Origin: Cellulomonas sp. NTE-D12
Lineage (GTDB): Bacteria > Actinomycetota > Actinomycetes > Actinomycetales > Cellulomonadaceae
DNA length: 64,000 bases
Assembly (NCBI RefSeq): GCF_027923705.1
Contig: NZ_AP026442.1
Span: 558,001-622,000, forward strand
Direction: 5' to 3'
The translations under genes and the position numbers were made by a program. Each line of letters starts with the position of its first letter. Within the stretch, counting starts at the first letter, position 1. The notes beneath the pieces are model-generated. The model ran no database searches. It was not told the DNA's origin and saw only the letters and a list, made by a program, of their open reading frames with translations. Below, one piece after another: positions 24,059-33,924 of the stretch.

Positions 24059-24835
24059 TCAGGACTGCGGCCCCGCGGCGATCTGCGGCGTGACCGGCGT
24101 CGCCGGCAGCTGGGCGGGCTCGGCGCCGGCCTTCAGCGCGGCGAGGCGGGCCTCGACCTCGATCTGCGAGTCCGACGACTCGAGCTCGGCGAACTGCGAG
24201 TCCAACGAGCTGGCGGCGAGCTCCGCCTGCCCCTGCGCGTAGGCCTCCTCGTGCCGCACCCGGTCCTCGAACCGGGCGAGCTCGCTGGTCGGGTCGAGGA
24301 CGTTGATCGAGCCGATCGCCTCCTGCACCTGACGCTGCGCCTGCGCCGACTTCTGCCGCGCGACCAGCGTGTCGCGGCGGGACTTCAGCTGGCCCAGCTT
24401 GTCCTTCATCATCGCCAGGCCGGTCTTCAGCTTGTCCACCGAGTCGCGCTGCGAGGCGAGCAGCGGCTCGGCCTCCTTGACCTCGTTCTCGGCGGTGATC
24501 TGCCGGCCGATGGCGACCTTGGCGAGCGCGTCGAACTTGTCGGCGTTGGCCGCGTCACCGGCGGCGCGGTACTGGTCCGCGCGGCTCGAGGCCGCGACCG
24601 CCTTGCGGCCCCAGTCGGTGGCCGCCGCGACGTCGGCGTTGTAGTCCTGCTCCGCCAGGCGGAGGTTGCCGATGGTCTGCGCGATCGCCTTCTCCGCCTC
24701 GGCGATCTCGTTGGTGTAGTCCCGGACCAGCTGGTCCAGCATCTTCTGCGGGTCCTCCGCCTGGTCGATCAGGGCGTTGATGTTCGCCTTCGCCAGCTGG
24801 GCGATCCGCCCCAAGATGGACTGCTTCTCCGTCAT
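24059..24835 (-). CDS. PspA/IM30-family membrane-stress protein
   Basis: A 258-residue ESCRT-III-like protein, almost wholly helical and coiled-coil (about 1-220). It starts with an amphipathic helix and LIDQAEDPQKMLDQLVRDY, the family signature. Proteins of this family coat and stabilise the inner membrane. A Pro/Ala-rich tail follows. AGGAAGG precedes the ATG. It lies 80 nt downstream of the TPM-domain gene on the same strand, so co-expression in envelope maintenance is plausible. Confidence 0.93.
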   Translation of the reverse strand: MTEKQSILGRIAQLAKANINALIDQAEDPQKMLDQLVRDYTNEIAEAEKAIAQTIGNLRLAEQDYNADVAAATDWGRKAVAASSRADQYRAAGDAANADKFDALAKVAIGRQITAENEVKEAEPLLASQRDSVDKLKTGLAMMKDKLGQLKSRRDTLVARQKSAQAQRQVQEAIGSINVLDPTSELARFEDRVRHEEAYAQGQAELAASSLDSQFAELESSDSQIEVEARLAALKAGAEPAQLPATPVTPQIAAGPQS

Positions 24836-24915
24836 GCGCGTGCCTTCCTGTCGAGTCCCGCTCGTGCTGCCGATGTGCCGGTCACTGCCACGTCGCTGCC
24901 ACCACCTGCCGAGGA

Positions 24916-26976
24916 TCAGAAGCCCCCACCGTCCCCGCCGCCGCCGAAGCCGCCACCGAAGCCCCCACCGCCGAAGCCGCCGCCGTCACCGCCGCCGCCG
25001 AAGCCGCCGCCTCCGCCCCAGCCGCCACCGCCGTGGCCCCAGCCACCGCCGCCGCGCAGGATCGAGTCGATCAGGATGCCGCCGAGGATCATGCCGCCGA
25101 GGTTCCCGCCGCCACCGCGGCCGCCGCCCCAGGGGCCGCCGCGCTGGTCGTCGGACCGCTGCACGTCGTCCTGGGCGATCCGGCCGGCCTCCGCGACCAG
25201 CTGCTCGGCGCGCTGGGCGGTGGCCAGCGCCCCCTGTACGTCGGTCTGGCGCTGGGCGACGGCCTGGTCACGCAGCCGCTGACCCTCCGCGAGGCGGGTA
25301 CGGGCCTCCGGCCCGACGGCACCGCGGCGCGTGTCCACGTAGTCGGTGGTGGCGCGCAGCGCGGAGTCGAGGCGGCCGAGGGTCTGGTCGAGCAGGCCGA
25401 GCGCGCGGCGGTTCGCCTCGTCCTGCTCTCGGGACGGGGCGAGCGCGGCGTCGAGCGTGGCCTCGGCGGCGGCGATGCGGCGCAGCGCGGCCAACGGGTC
25501 ACCGTCGCCGGCCCGGGCAGCCTGGGCTGCGGAGACCGCGGCGCTCGCCTCGGTGGCGGCCGGAGCGACGCGGGGGTCGCCGGGGGCCAGGCGGGCGGCG
25601 TCGGAGAGGTCACCGGTGATGGACGCGATCGCGGCGTCCAGACGGGAGCCTGCCGCGGCGAGGTCGTTGCCCGCCGAGTCGACGGCGTCCAGCAGCGTGG
25701 TCGCCTGGTCGAGGGCCGTCTGGGCGGCCCGGGCGTAGCCGACGGCTGCGCCGCGGTCGCCCGAGGCGAGGGCCTGGCGGCCCGTCGCGAGCGTCCCCGT
25801 GACGTCGTCGAGCAGGTGGGACGCCTGGTCGGGGTTGGCCGTGACCGAGGCCAGGGCGGACGCCGGGTACCGCGAGGCCAGGGCGGCGAGGGTGGTGCGC
25901 GTCGGCTCGACGCGCGACCGCAACGTGGCGACGGCGCGCTCGTGGCCGTCGAGGGCGTCGCCCACGTGCGCCTCGAGGTCGCGCAGGCGGTCGAAGTCGT
26001 CCTTCTGGGCGTTCAACGCGGCGGACACCTGCGCGCACAGCCGCAGGATCTGCGCCGAGGTGGCGCGCACCTGCGCCTCGGTGTCCGGGACGTCGTCGTC
26101 CAGCGTCTGGCGCAGCCGGAACGCCTCGGTGATCTGCTGCTTGCCGTCCGCGAGGACCTTCTCGAACTCCCGCGTCGCGTCCGGGCCGAACTCCGCCTGG
26201 GCGAAGCCGAGCTCCTGCTCGGAGGACCGCAGGGCGTCGTCGAGCCCCACCAGCGCGGAGGCGGACCGGCGGTCCAGCTCCGCGGTCGGCAGCTGGGCGT
26301 ACTCGTCGGCGGCCGTGGCCACACGCGTCGACCCGGCGGTGTCGGCCATCGGGCCCGCGAGGGCACGGCGGCGGTTGCGGCTGACGACACCGGCGATGAC
26401 CGCGATCACGACGATGACGATCAGCCCCACCACCAGGAGGGCTCCGAACGTGCCGGCGGCGTTGCTGGTGGGCGTCGTACCGGTGCTGGAGCCGCCGCTG
26501 CCGGCGGCGCTGCGCAGGCCGTCCGCGGCGGTGACCGCCGCCTGGGCCCAGCTGTCGGTACGCAGCTGGTCCTCGACCTTCGAGGCGACCTGCTGCACCT
26601 CGGTGCTGGTGATCGCGCCGGACGACGACGGCGCCAGCATGTAGCGCCGGGCGCTGGTCGCGACTGCGAGGACGAAGTCCTGCGAGCCGAGGCCGGACTG
26701 CTTGGCGGCCTGCTGCGTCCAGGTCAGCGGGTCGGTGCCGGAGAAGTCGGGGACGAACACGACGTACAGCTGGTACGGGGTGTCCTTCGCGAGGCGGTCG
26801 AGCGCCGCCTGCACCGTCGCGGTGTCGTTGCCGAGCACGCCGGAGTGGTCGGTGATCTCGCCGGACAGGGTCGGTGGCGCCTCGGCGCTCGCCGGCAGCC
26901 CACCGGCCAGGATCACCCCGCCCACCAGGGCGATCGCCGCACCTGCCCGCGCCAGCACTGCCGCCACCCTGCGCAC
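24916..26976 (-). CDS. TPM-domain membrane protein with Gly-rich tail
   Basis: A 686-residue exported membrane protein. A signal peptide (about 1-32) precedes an extracellular TPM domain (about 35-165). A transmembrane helix at about 190-215 leads to a long cytosolic coiled-coil region (about 230-600). A tail of about 70 residues is dominated by GGG, GGF and GGW repeats. TPM domains occur in photosystem-repair (TLP18.3) and related membrane proteins; the bacterial role is obscure. I choose the GTG at 26976, 7 nt after AAAGGA. Longer in-frame versions place that ribosome site inside the gene. Confidence 0.85.
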   Translation of the reverse strand: MRRVAAVLARAGAAIALVGGVILAGGLPASAEAPPTLSGEITDHSGVLGNDTATVQAALDRLAKDTPYQLYVVFVPDFSGTDPLTWTQQAAKQSGLGSQDFVLAVATSARRYMLAPSSSGAITSTEVQQVASKVEDQLRTDSWAQAAVTAADGLRSAAGSGGSSTGTTPTSNAAGTFGALLVVGLIVIVVIAVIAGVVSRNRRRALAGPMADTAGSTRVATAADEYAQLPTAELDRRSASALVGLDDALRSSEQELGFAQAEFGPDATREFEKVLADGKQQITEAFRLRQTLDDDVPDTEAQVRATSAQILRLCAQVSAALNAQKDDFDRLRDLEAHVGDALDGHERAVATLRSRVEPTRTTLAALASRYPASALASVTANPDQASHLLDDVTGTLATGRQALASGDRGAAVGYARAAQTALDQATTLLDAVDSAGNDLAAAGSRLDAAIASITGDLSDAARLAPGDPRVAPAATEASAAVSAAQAARAGDGDPLAALRRIAAAEATLDAALAPSREQDEANRRALGLLDQTLGRLDSALRATTDYVDTRRGAVGPEARTRLAEGQRLRDQAVAQRQTDVQGALATAQRAEQLVAEAGRIAQDDVQRSDDQRGGPWGGGRGGGGNLGGMILGGILIDSILRGGGGWGHGGGGWGGGGGFGGGGDGGGFGGGGFGGGFGGGGDGGGF

Positions 26977-27097
26977 CACACGATCCTTTCTCACCGGTCC
27001 GACCGCCGCAACGAGTTCACGGTACGGACGGTTCCACCCGTCGCGAACGCCGCCGGCGTGGCGGTGCGGCACGGTGGTCGGCCGGTGGGTCAGGGGG

Positions 27098-28753
27098 TCA
27101 GGCCGGGTCGGGCGCCTGGTCCAGGTCCTCGGCGTCGACGATCGTGTAGGAGTAGCCCTGCTCCGCCAGGAACCGCTGCCGGTGCGCGGCGAACTCCTGG
27201 TCCACCGTGTCCCGCGCTACGACCGCGTAGAAGTGCGCAGTGCGCCCGTCCCCCTTCGGCCGCATGATCCGGCCGAGGCGCTGGGCCTCCTCCTGGCGGG
27301 AGCCGAACGACCCCGACACCTGGATGGCGACGGACGCCTCCGGCAGGTCGATGGAGAAGTTGGCCACCTTGCTCACGACGAGCGTGGACAGCTCGCCGGT
27401 GCGGAAGGCGCCGAACAGCCGCTGGCGCTCGCGGACGGTCGTCTCGCCGGTGATCAGCGGGGCGTCCAGGTGCTCGGCCAGCTCGTGCAGCTGGTCCAGG
27501 TACTGGCCGATGACGAGCGTCTGCTCACCCGCGTGCCGGCGCACGATGCGGTCGACGACGCCGTTCTTGCCACCGGCGGTCGCCGCGAGGCGGTACTTGT
27601 CCTCCGGCTCGGCCGTGGCGTACGTCATCCGCTCGTGGTCGGGGAGGGTCAGCCGGACCTCCGTGCAGAGGGCCGGGGCGATGTACCCCTGGGACTCGAT
27701 GTCCTTCCACGGCGCGTCGAACCGCTTGGGGCCGATCAGGGAGAACACCTCGTCCTCGCGGCCGTCCTCGCGCACCAGGGTGGCGGTCAGGCCGAGGCGG
27801 CGACGAGCCTGCAGGTCCGCGGTCATGCGGAACACCGGCGCCGGGAGCAGGTGCACCTCGTCGTAGACGATCAGGCCCCAGTCGCGGGCGTCCAGCAGCT
27901 CGAGGTGGCTGTAGACGCCCTTCCGCTTGGTGGTCAGCACCTGATAGGTCGCGATGGTGACGGGCCGGATCTCCTTCCGGGAGCCGGAGTACTCGCCGAT
28001 CTCGTCCTCGGTCAGCGTGGTCCGTGCCACCAGCTCGTCGCGCCACTGCCGGGCGCTGACGGTGTTGGTCACCAGGATCAGCGTCGTCGTCGAGGAGCGG
28101 GCCATCGCACCCGCGCCGACCAGCGTCTTGCCGGCGCCGCAGGGCAGCACCACCACGCCGGACCCGCCGTGGAAGAAGCCGTCGATCGCCTGCTTCTGGT
28201 ACGGCCGCAGCGACCAGTCCTCCTCGAGCAGCCCGATGTCGTGCTTCTCGCCGTCGACGTAGCCCGCCAGGTCCTCCGCCGGCCAGCCCAGCTTCACCAG
28301 CACCTGCTTGAGGTGCCCGCGCTCGGAGGCGTGCACCACCACGTCGGTGTCGTCCAGGCGGGCGCCGAACAGGCCGGCGGTCCGCTTGGACCGCATCACC
28401 TCCGCCAGCACCGCCCGGTCCAGGGCGTGCAGCACCAGGCCGTGCACCGGGTCGGACACCAGCTGCAGCCGCCCGTAGCGGGACATCGTCTCGGCGACGT
28501 CGACCAGCAGCGCGTGCGGCACCGGGTAGCGGCTGTACAGCAGCAGGGTGTCGATCACCTGCTCGGCGTCGTGGCCCGCGGCGCGCGCGTTCCACAGGCC
28601 CAGCGGCGTCAGCCGGTAGGTGTGCACGTGCTCCGGGGCGCGCTCCAGCTCCGCGAACGGGGCGATGGCCCGACGGCAGGCGTCGGCGAGGTCGTGGTCG
28701 ACCTCGAGCAGCAGCGTCTTGTCGCTCTGCACGATCAGGGGGCCGTCGGTCAC
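27098..28753 (-). CDS. XPB/Ssl2-like DNA repair helicase
   Basis: A 551-residue superfamily 2 helicase. An N-terminal domain of about 150 residues of XPB type is followed by Walker A GAGKT (206-210), DEVH box (298-301), SLTATL-like motif III (LGLTATLVRED) and motif VI (QEEAQRLGRIMRP). Bacterial XPB unwinds DNA 3' to 5'; its cellular role is taken to be repair but is poorly defined. The ATG overlaps the stop of the upstream partner gene as ATGA, so they are translated together. Confidence 0.95.
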   Translation of the reverse strand: MTDGPLIVQSDKTLLLEVDHDLADACRRAIAPFAELERAPEHVHTYRLTPLGLWNARAAGHDAEQVIDTLLLYSRYPVPHALLVDVAETMSRYGRLQLVSDPVHGLVLHALDRAVLAEVMRSKRTAGLFGARLDDTDVVVHASERGHLKQVLVKLGWPAEDLAGYVDGEKHDIGLLEEDWSLRPYQKQAIDGFFHGGSGVVVLPCGAGKTLVGAGAMARSSTTTLILVTNTVSARQWRDELVARTTLTEDEIGEYSGSRKEIRPVTIATYQVLTTKRKGVYSHLELLDARDWGLIVYDEVHLLPAPVFRMTADLQARRRLGLTATLVREDGREDEVFSLIGPKRFDAPWKDIESQGYIAPALCTEVRLTLPDHERMTYATAEPEDKYRLAATAGGKNGVVDRIVRRHAGEQTLVIGQYLDQLHELAEHLDAPLITGETTVRERQRLFGAFRTGELSTLVVSKVANFSIDLPEASVAIQVSGSFGSRQEEAQRLGRIMRPKGDGRTAHFYAVVARDTVDQEFAAHRQRFLAEQGYSYTIVDAEDLDQAPDPA

Positions 28754-31206
28754 TGCGCTCCTTCGGGTGCTGCTTCGGGTGCTGGGTCGGGCGTGTGCTG
28801 CGCGGTCGCCGGCCGGGCGCGGTGCACCGAGGCGATCCGGTGCACCGCCACGGTCAGCTCGGCCTCACGGGCGGGGTCCACGGCGCGCAGGCGCCCCCCG
28901 TCGACCCGGACCGGGACCAGCAGCCGGCGGTCCAGCTCGCCGCGGGCGCCGACCAGCTCCACCCACACCGGGGTGCGCTCGTCGGCCGCCTCGCGCAGCA
29001 GCAGCAACGCCAGCGCCGGGTCGGCTGTTCCGTCCGGGACGTCCGCGCGGTCCGGCACCGGCGCGGCGGCCCGCTCGTGCATCCGGACGGTCCCGGCGCC
29101 GGGGTCGCCCGGACTCGGCGCACCCGCGGCCGGCGCGGGCGGTGGGCCGGCCTCCGGGCTCACCGGCTCGAGCGCCGGCAGGTCGGCGGCGAGCTGCGGG
29201 ACGGCCTCCTCGGCCCTCCGCAGGCGTGGGACCAGGGCGGTCGCGCGGGCGAGGGCCGAGTGCTCGTCGTCGGACGCCGGCTGCGCCTGCGCGCGCGACG
29301 GGCGCACCCGCACCCGCAGCGGTGCGGCCTGCGCGTGCACGACGGAGCCGTCGGGCCCCTCGAGCACCGGCGCGAGACCGCGTTCGCGCAGCGCCTCCAC
29401 CAGCTCAGCGGGCGGTACGGACGCCGCGAGCACGGTCGGCGCCAGCAGCACCAGGCCGAGCGACGCGAACCGGGGGTCGTCCGGGAGGCCGGCCAGCAGA
29501 GCCGGGTCGTCGGCGCGCAGGTAGGCCACCGCCGCGCCGGCCCGCAGGCGGCCGTGCCGGCGGGCCGCGTCGCGCACCAGGTACTCCAGCGGCTGCGGCA
29601 CGTGCCCGCGGGACACCGCCGCCAGCTCGCCGAGCAGGTCGTCGGCCGTCGCGCCGGCGTCCAGGCCCGCGCGCAACGACTCGGGGGTGAACCGGACGGT
29701 CAGCGCGCCCCCGCGGGACTCCACCGTCGCCGTCCGCGCCAGCAGGGCCTCGAGGCGCGGCGACGGCCGCCCCGGCACGATGCCGGTGAGGTCCGCCTGG
29801 AGGACCAGCTCGTCCACCGTCTCCGGCAGGTCGGCGGTGAGGGCGGCGGCCGGCGCCGCGGGGTCGTCGGTCAGCAGCGCTCGCCCCGCCGGGGACAGCG
29901 CACCGGCGCCGGTGACGCCCAGGCGCGCCGCTTCGGTGAGCAGCCCGCGGACCACCGCCTCGGGGGGCACGGACCGCGGCGCCCGCCAGCGGAGCACGTC
30001 GAGCACCCCGCCCGCGCCCGGACCGAGCCCCTCCGGGGCCGTCGCGAGCACCTCGAGCACCGTTCGCCGCACGCGCGGCGCCCACCGGCGGTGCAGCTCG
30101 GGGTCCAGGGCGGAACGGGCGGCGCCACGGTCGTCGCGGGTCCCCACCAGCCACGGCGTGCGCATCGTGTCCCGCCAGGCCGTCGCCAGCGCCGCCCACC
30201 GCTCGGGCAGGCTGCGCGCCGCCCAGCCGTCGACGAGGTCGGTCGGCACGAACGCCGGCGGGTCGCCGCCGTCGTCCACCACCAGGCCGGCCGCGGCCGC
30301 CAGCTCGGCGACGAACGCCGCCTCGTCCTCGTCCACCTCCAGCCGCTGCGCCAGCCGGCGCAGGTCCCGCACGCCGAGGCCACCGGCCCGCAGCACCGCC
30401 GGCGGCGTGCGGCCCCACGCGTCGACCAGCACGCCGACCAGGCGCACCGTGCGTTCCGCGGCGGCGGCCGACTCGGCCCCCACGAGAGACGCCGGCCAGC
30501 GGCGTCCCACCGAGGGCGTCGGCTCCCGCACGACCTCCGGGTGGGTGCGACCCCCGCGCAGGGCGAGGGCGACGGCGCGCGGCAGGACGACGTGTCTCGC
30601 GTCCGTCGCCCGCAGGGCGCCCCGCCGCACCAGCCACGCGACGGTGCGGCCGGCCGCCGTCGACGGCTCGGGGGCGATCCCGACCGGTGGTCCCCACGTC
30701 AGCGCCTCGAGGACGGCGCGGGCGCCGGCCGGTGCCTCGGCGAGCAGCGCGTGCACGTCCGCGGGCGGCGGGGGCACGCCGGGACGGGTGGGCGTCACAG
30801 CGGGAGCGGCGAGGCCCGCGGGGTAGGGGCCGAGCACCTCGGCGAGCCCGGGGCTCGGGTGCAGGCGGCCGGAGTCGTCGGCCCAGACGAGCGCCCGCGC
30901 GACGGCGTCGTCCAGGGCGCGTCCGACGAGCGCACGGTCCTCGACGGCCGTGCCCGCGACCGCCGCGAGCACCTCGTCCCGCGTCGGCGGCTCCTCGGTC
31001 GCCAGCGCGACGACCGCCTCGAGCGCCTGCAGCATCGCGGCGTCGACGACGGCGAGCGCCCGTTCCAGGCTCATCCGCGAGGTGGCCCGCACGGCCAGCG
31101 ACGCCAGCGTGGCCGGCGACGGGCTGCCCAGGTCCGGCCGCAGGCGCAGCAGCGTGACGAGCTCGTCGTCGGTGCGCGCGCGCAGCTGGTCGGTGAACGT
31201 GGACAT
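28750..31206 (-). CDS. Helicase-associated (XPB N-terminal-like) protein
   Basis: An 818-residue protein encoded directly before the XPB gene with a 4-nt overlap. It starts with a helical segment DELVTLLRLRPDL and runs through several winged-helix-like modules. A helicase-associated/Helicase_C_3 region lies near 500-640 (TVDELVLQADLTGIVPGR...). A Pro-rich linker (about 690-740) leads to a WYL-like C-terminal fold (TPVWVELVGARGELDRRLLVPVRVDGG). It lacks helicase motifs and probably guides or regulates XPB. TATCGT lies 7 nt before the ATG, a leaderless start. Confidence 0.85.
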   Translation of the reverse strand: MSTFTDQLRARTDDELVTLLRLRPDLGSPSPATLASLAVRATSRMSLERALAVVDAAMLQALEAVVALATEEPPTRDEVLAAVAGTAVEDRALVGRALDDAVARALVWADDSGRLHPSPGLAEVLGPYPAGLAAPAVTPTRPGVPPPPADVHALLAEAPAGARAVLEALTWGPPVGIAPEPSTAAGRTVAWLVRRGALRATDARHVVLPRAVALALRGGRTHPEVVREPTPSVGRRWPASLVGAESAAAAERTVRLVGVLVDAWGRTPPAVLRAGGLGVRDLRRLAQRLEVDEDEAAFVAELAAAAGLVVDDGGDPPAFVPTDLVDGWAARSLPERWAALATAWRDTMRTPWLVGTRDDRGAARSALDPELHRRWAPRVRRTVLEVLATAPEGLGPGAGGVLDVLRWRAPRSVPPEAVVRGLLTEAARLGVTGAGALSPAGRALLTDDPAAPAAALTADLPETVDELVLQADLTGIVPGRPSPRLEALLARTATVESRGGALTVRFTPESLRAGLDAGATADDLLGELAAVSRGHVPQPLEYLVRDAARRHGRLRAGAAVAYLRADDPALLAGLPDDPRFASLGLVLLAPTVLAASVPPAELVEALRERGLAPVLEGPDGSVVHAQAAPLRVRVRPSRAQAQPASDDEHSALARATALVPRLRRAEEAVPQLAADLPALEPVSPEAGPPPAPAAGAPSPGDPGAGTVRMHERAAAPVPDRADVPDGTADPALALLLLREAADERTPVWVELVGARGELDRRLLVPVRVDGGRLRAVDPAREAELTVAVHRIASVHRARPATAQHTPDPAPEAAPEGAQ

Positions 31207-31378
31207 CCGCACCACGATACGCACGTCGTGGTGGTCGGCCGTCGGCCGGCCGGCGCCGCGGGAGGGGCGGAGGCGCGCTCGCGACGCCGCTGCCCCCTGC
31301 CGTCGGGAGCCGGCGTCGAGCATGATCGGCGACGGGTGGACGTCCGCTCCGCCGCAGGGCCGGGGACGGGAGGACGTC

Positions 31379-32710
31379 ATGGCGGCGAGCCGGACGCGGG
31401 TGGTGGTGGCCAGCACCGCCGGGATCTTCGTCGAGTCGCTGGACTGGACGATCTACGGGTTGCTGGCGCCGTACTTCGCCGGCCAGGTGTTCCCCGGCCA
31501 CGACCGCGTGACGCAGGTGCTCGGGGCCTATCTCGTCTTCGCGGCCGGGTTCGTCGCCCGCCCGCTCGGGTCCTTCCTCATGGGGCGGATCACGGACACC
31601 CGGGGCCGGCGTGCGGGTCTGCTCGCGTCGGTGTCCCTGATCGCCCTCGGCTCGGCGGTCATCGCGCTGGTGCCCACCCACGCCGCGATCGGTGCGTGGT
31701 CCGCCGTGATCGTCGTCGCCGCCCGGCTGCTGCAGGGCATCGCGATGGGCGGTGAGGTGGCCACCGCCGCGACCTTCGTCGTCGAGTCCGCACCGCCCGA
31801 GCGACGGCACCGCTACGGCGCCTTCGCCTACTCCGGGGACGCGTTCGGCACGCTCGCCGGGACCATCGTGCTGGCGGTGCTGGTCGGGGCGCTCGGCGTG
31901 TCGGGCGTGCAGTCCGGTGGCTGGCGGATCGCCTTCGGCGTGGCCGCGGCGTGCGGGCTGCTGGCGCTGTGGATCCGCACCGGCGTGCCGGAGACGCCCG
32001 TGTTCGAGCAGGCCCGCGCCGCCGGCCCGGTGCCGGTGCGGCCCCTGCTGCGGGCACACCGTGGGCGGATGCTGCTGGCCTTCATGCTCACGATCGGCTC
32101 CACCATGGGTGTCTACTTCGGGTCGGTGTACCTGCCGGAGTTCGCTCAGCACACGGGCCGGTACACGGCCGACCAGGCCACGGCCGTGCAGCCGATCGCC
32201 CTGGTGGCGCTGGTGCTGGCGATGATCGCGTCCGGGTTCCTCGCCGACCGGTTCGGCCCGCTGCCCGTGATCCGCGCAGGGTTCACGGCCGCCGCGGTGC
32301 TCGTCGTGCCCCTCATGCTCGGGCTGGCGCACGGCTGGCTCCCCTACGCCGTGGCTGGACCTCTCTTCACGGCCGGGGTCGGGCTGTAGCTGGGCGTGAC
32401 CCCGGTGGCAGGCGCGCGGCTGTTCCCCGTGCCGATCCGGGCCGTCGCGCTCGGCGTGCCGGCCGGCACCGCGATCGCCCTGTTCGGCGGCACGTTCCTC
32501 TACGCGGCGGAGTGGTTGATCGACCACGGCGCGTTGGGCTGGGTTCCGGTGTATGCCGGGATCGGGCTGACCGTCTCGGCGATCGGATCCTGGCTGGTGC
32601 ACGAGCGGTTGATGTACCCGGTGGACACGTTGGCGGGCACGCTCGCGGGGGAGCGCGCGGAGCAGCGCCCGACGACGGCACCGGTGACGACGACGGAGGA
32701 GCTGGCATGA
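31379..32710 (+). pseudogene. MFS transporter (MHS family) interrupted by one in-frame TAG
   Basis: The frame encodes a 12-helix metabolite:H+ symporter of the MHS type (RITDTRGRRAG loop, LLQGIAMGGEVATAATFVVE). It would be 443 residues, the family's normal length. Codon 337 (32387-32389) is TAG. The same frame continues without damage through the last helices (TPVAGARLFPVPIRAV..., AEWLIDHG...) to the TGA at 32708-32710. GGGAGGAC precedes the ATG. The first 336 codons alone would lack the last two or three helices. It is coupled to the M20 gene by ATGA overlap, so they form one operon. Disabled gene, sequence error or read-through are all possible. Confidence 0.85.
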
Positions 32711-33924
32711 CCCTCGACAGGACCACCCTCACCGCGCTGCGCACCGAGGCGGCCGCCCAGCTGCCGGACGTCGTCGCGCTGCGGCACTCCCTGCACCGCG
32801 TCCCCGAGCTGGGGCTGCGCCTGCCGAAGACCCAGCAGCTGGTGCTCGACGCGCTCGACGGTCTGGACCTGGAGATCACCACCGGCACGGCCCTCGACTC
32901 CGTGGTGGCGGTGCTGCGTGGCGGCCGTCCGGGCCCGGCGGTGCTGCTCCGCGGCGACATGGACGCGCTGCCGGTCACGGAGGACACCGGCGAGGAGTTC
33001 ACCTCGCAGCACCCCGGGGTGATGCACGCCTGCGGCCACGACCTGCACGTCGCCGGCCTGGTCGGCGCCGCCCGCCTGCTGGCCGCCCGCCGCGCGGACT
33101 TCCCCGGTGCCGTGGTGCTGATGTTCCAACCGGGGGAGGAGGGCGACGGCGGCGCCCGGTTCATGATCGAGGAGGGCGTGCTCGACGCCGCCGGCTCCCG
33201 GGTGGTGGCCGCCTACGGGCTGCACGTCATGGCGTCGCTGGTGCCGGCGGGCGGGTTGGTCAGCCGACCGGGGCCGATCCTGGCGGCCGCCGACGAGGTA
33301 CGGATCACCGTGCTGGGTCGCGGCGGTCACGGCTCGATGCCGCACCTGGCCGCCGATCCGGTGCCCGTCGCCGCCGAGCTGGTGCTGGGCCTGCAGGCGA
33401 TGGTCACCCGGCAGTTCGACGTCTTCGACCCCGTGGTGCTCAGCGTCGGCCGCCTCGAGGCCGGCACGGTGAACAACGTCATCCCCGACACGGCGTCCAT
33501 CGCGGCGACCGTGCGCTCCTTCTCCACCGTCAGCCGCGCGCGTGCCGAGGAGTCGATCCGACGGCTGTGCGAGCACGTGGCCGCCGCCCACGGCATGGCG
33601 GCTCGCGTCGAGTGGCTGGCCGGCTACCCGGTGACGATCAACGACCCCCTGGAGTTCGACCGGGCCGCCGAGCTGGCGCGCGGGCTGGTCGGCGATGCCG
33701 GGTTCGCGGTCGCACCGCAGCCCATCCCGGGGTCGGAGGACTTCTCCTACGTGCTGGAGCAGGTGCCGGGGGCGTTCCTCGGCCTGGGTGCGACACCACG
33801 CGGCGTCGACCCGGCGACGGCTCCGTACAACCACTCGCCGCAGGCCCGGTTCGAGGACGCGGCGCTCGCCGTCGGTCCGGCGATCCTGGCCGCGCTGGCG
33901 ATGGACCGGCTGGCGCAGAGATGA
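32707..33924 (+). CDS. M20-family metal-dependent amidohydrolase
   Basis: A 405-residue enzyme of the IAA-amino-acid hydrolase/hippurate hydrolase (M20D) group. Metal ligands are Cys109 and His111 in ACGHD, the acidic pair in PGEEG, His in LHVM, and the C-terminal NHSPQARF. It would hydrolyse an N-acylated amino acid or peptide amide. It overlaps the upstream transporter end by ATGA and the downstream small membrane gene also by ATGA. The transporter plausibly imports its substrate, which is unknown. Confidence 0.92.
   Translation: MTLDRTTLTALRTEAAAQLPDVVALRHSLHRVPELGLRLPKTQQLVLDALDGLDLEITTGTALDSVVAVLRGGRPGPAVLLRGDMDALPVTEDTGEEFTSQHPGVMHACGHDLHVAGLVGAARLLAARRADFPGAVVLMFQPGEEGDGGARFMIEEGVLDAAGSRVVAAYGLHVMASLVPAGGLVSRPGPILAAADEVRITVLGRGGHGSMPHLAADPVPVAAELVLGLQAMVTRQFDVFDPVVLSVGRLEAGTVNNVIPDTASIAATVRSFSTVSRARAEESIRRLCEHVAAAHGMAARVEWLAGYPVTINDPLEFDRAAELARGLVGDAGFAVAPQPIPGSEDFSYVLEQVPGAFLGLGATPRGVDPATAPYNHSPQARFEDAALAVGPAILAALAMDRLAQR

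Noticed and set aside
32396..32710. A separate small gene starting at GTG 32396
   Set aside because: It is in exactly the same frame as the transporter, continues its last helices and has no ribosome site. It is treated as the 3' part of the interrupted gene.
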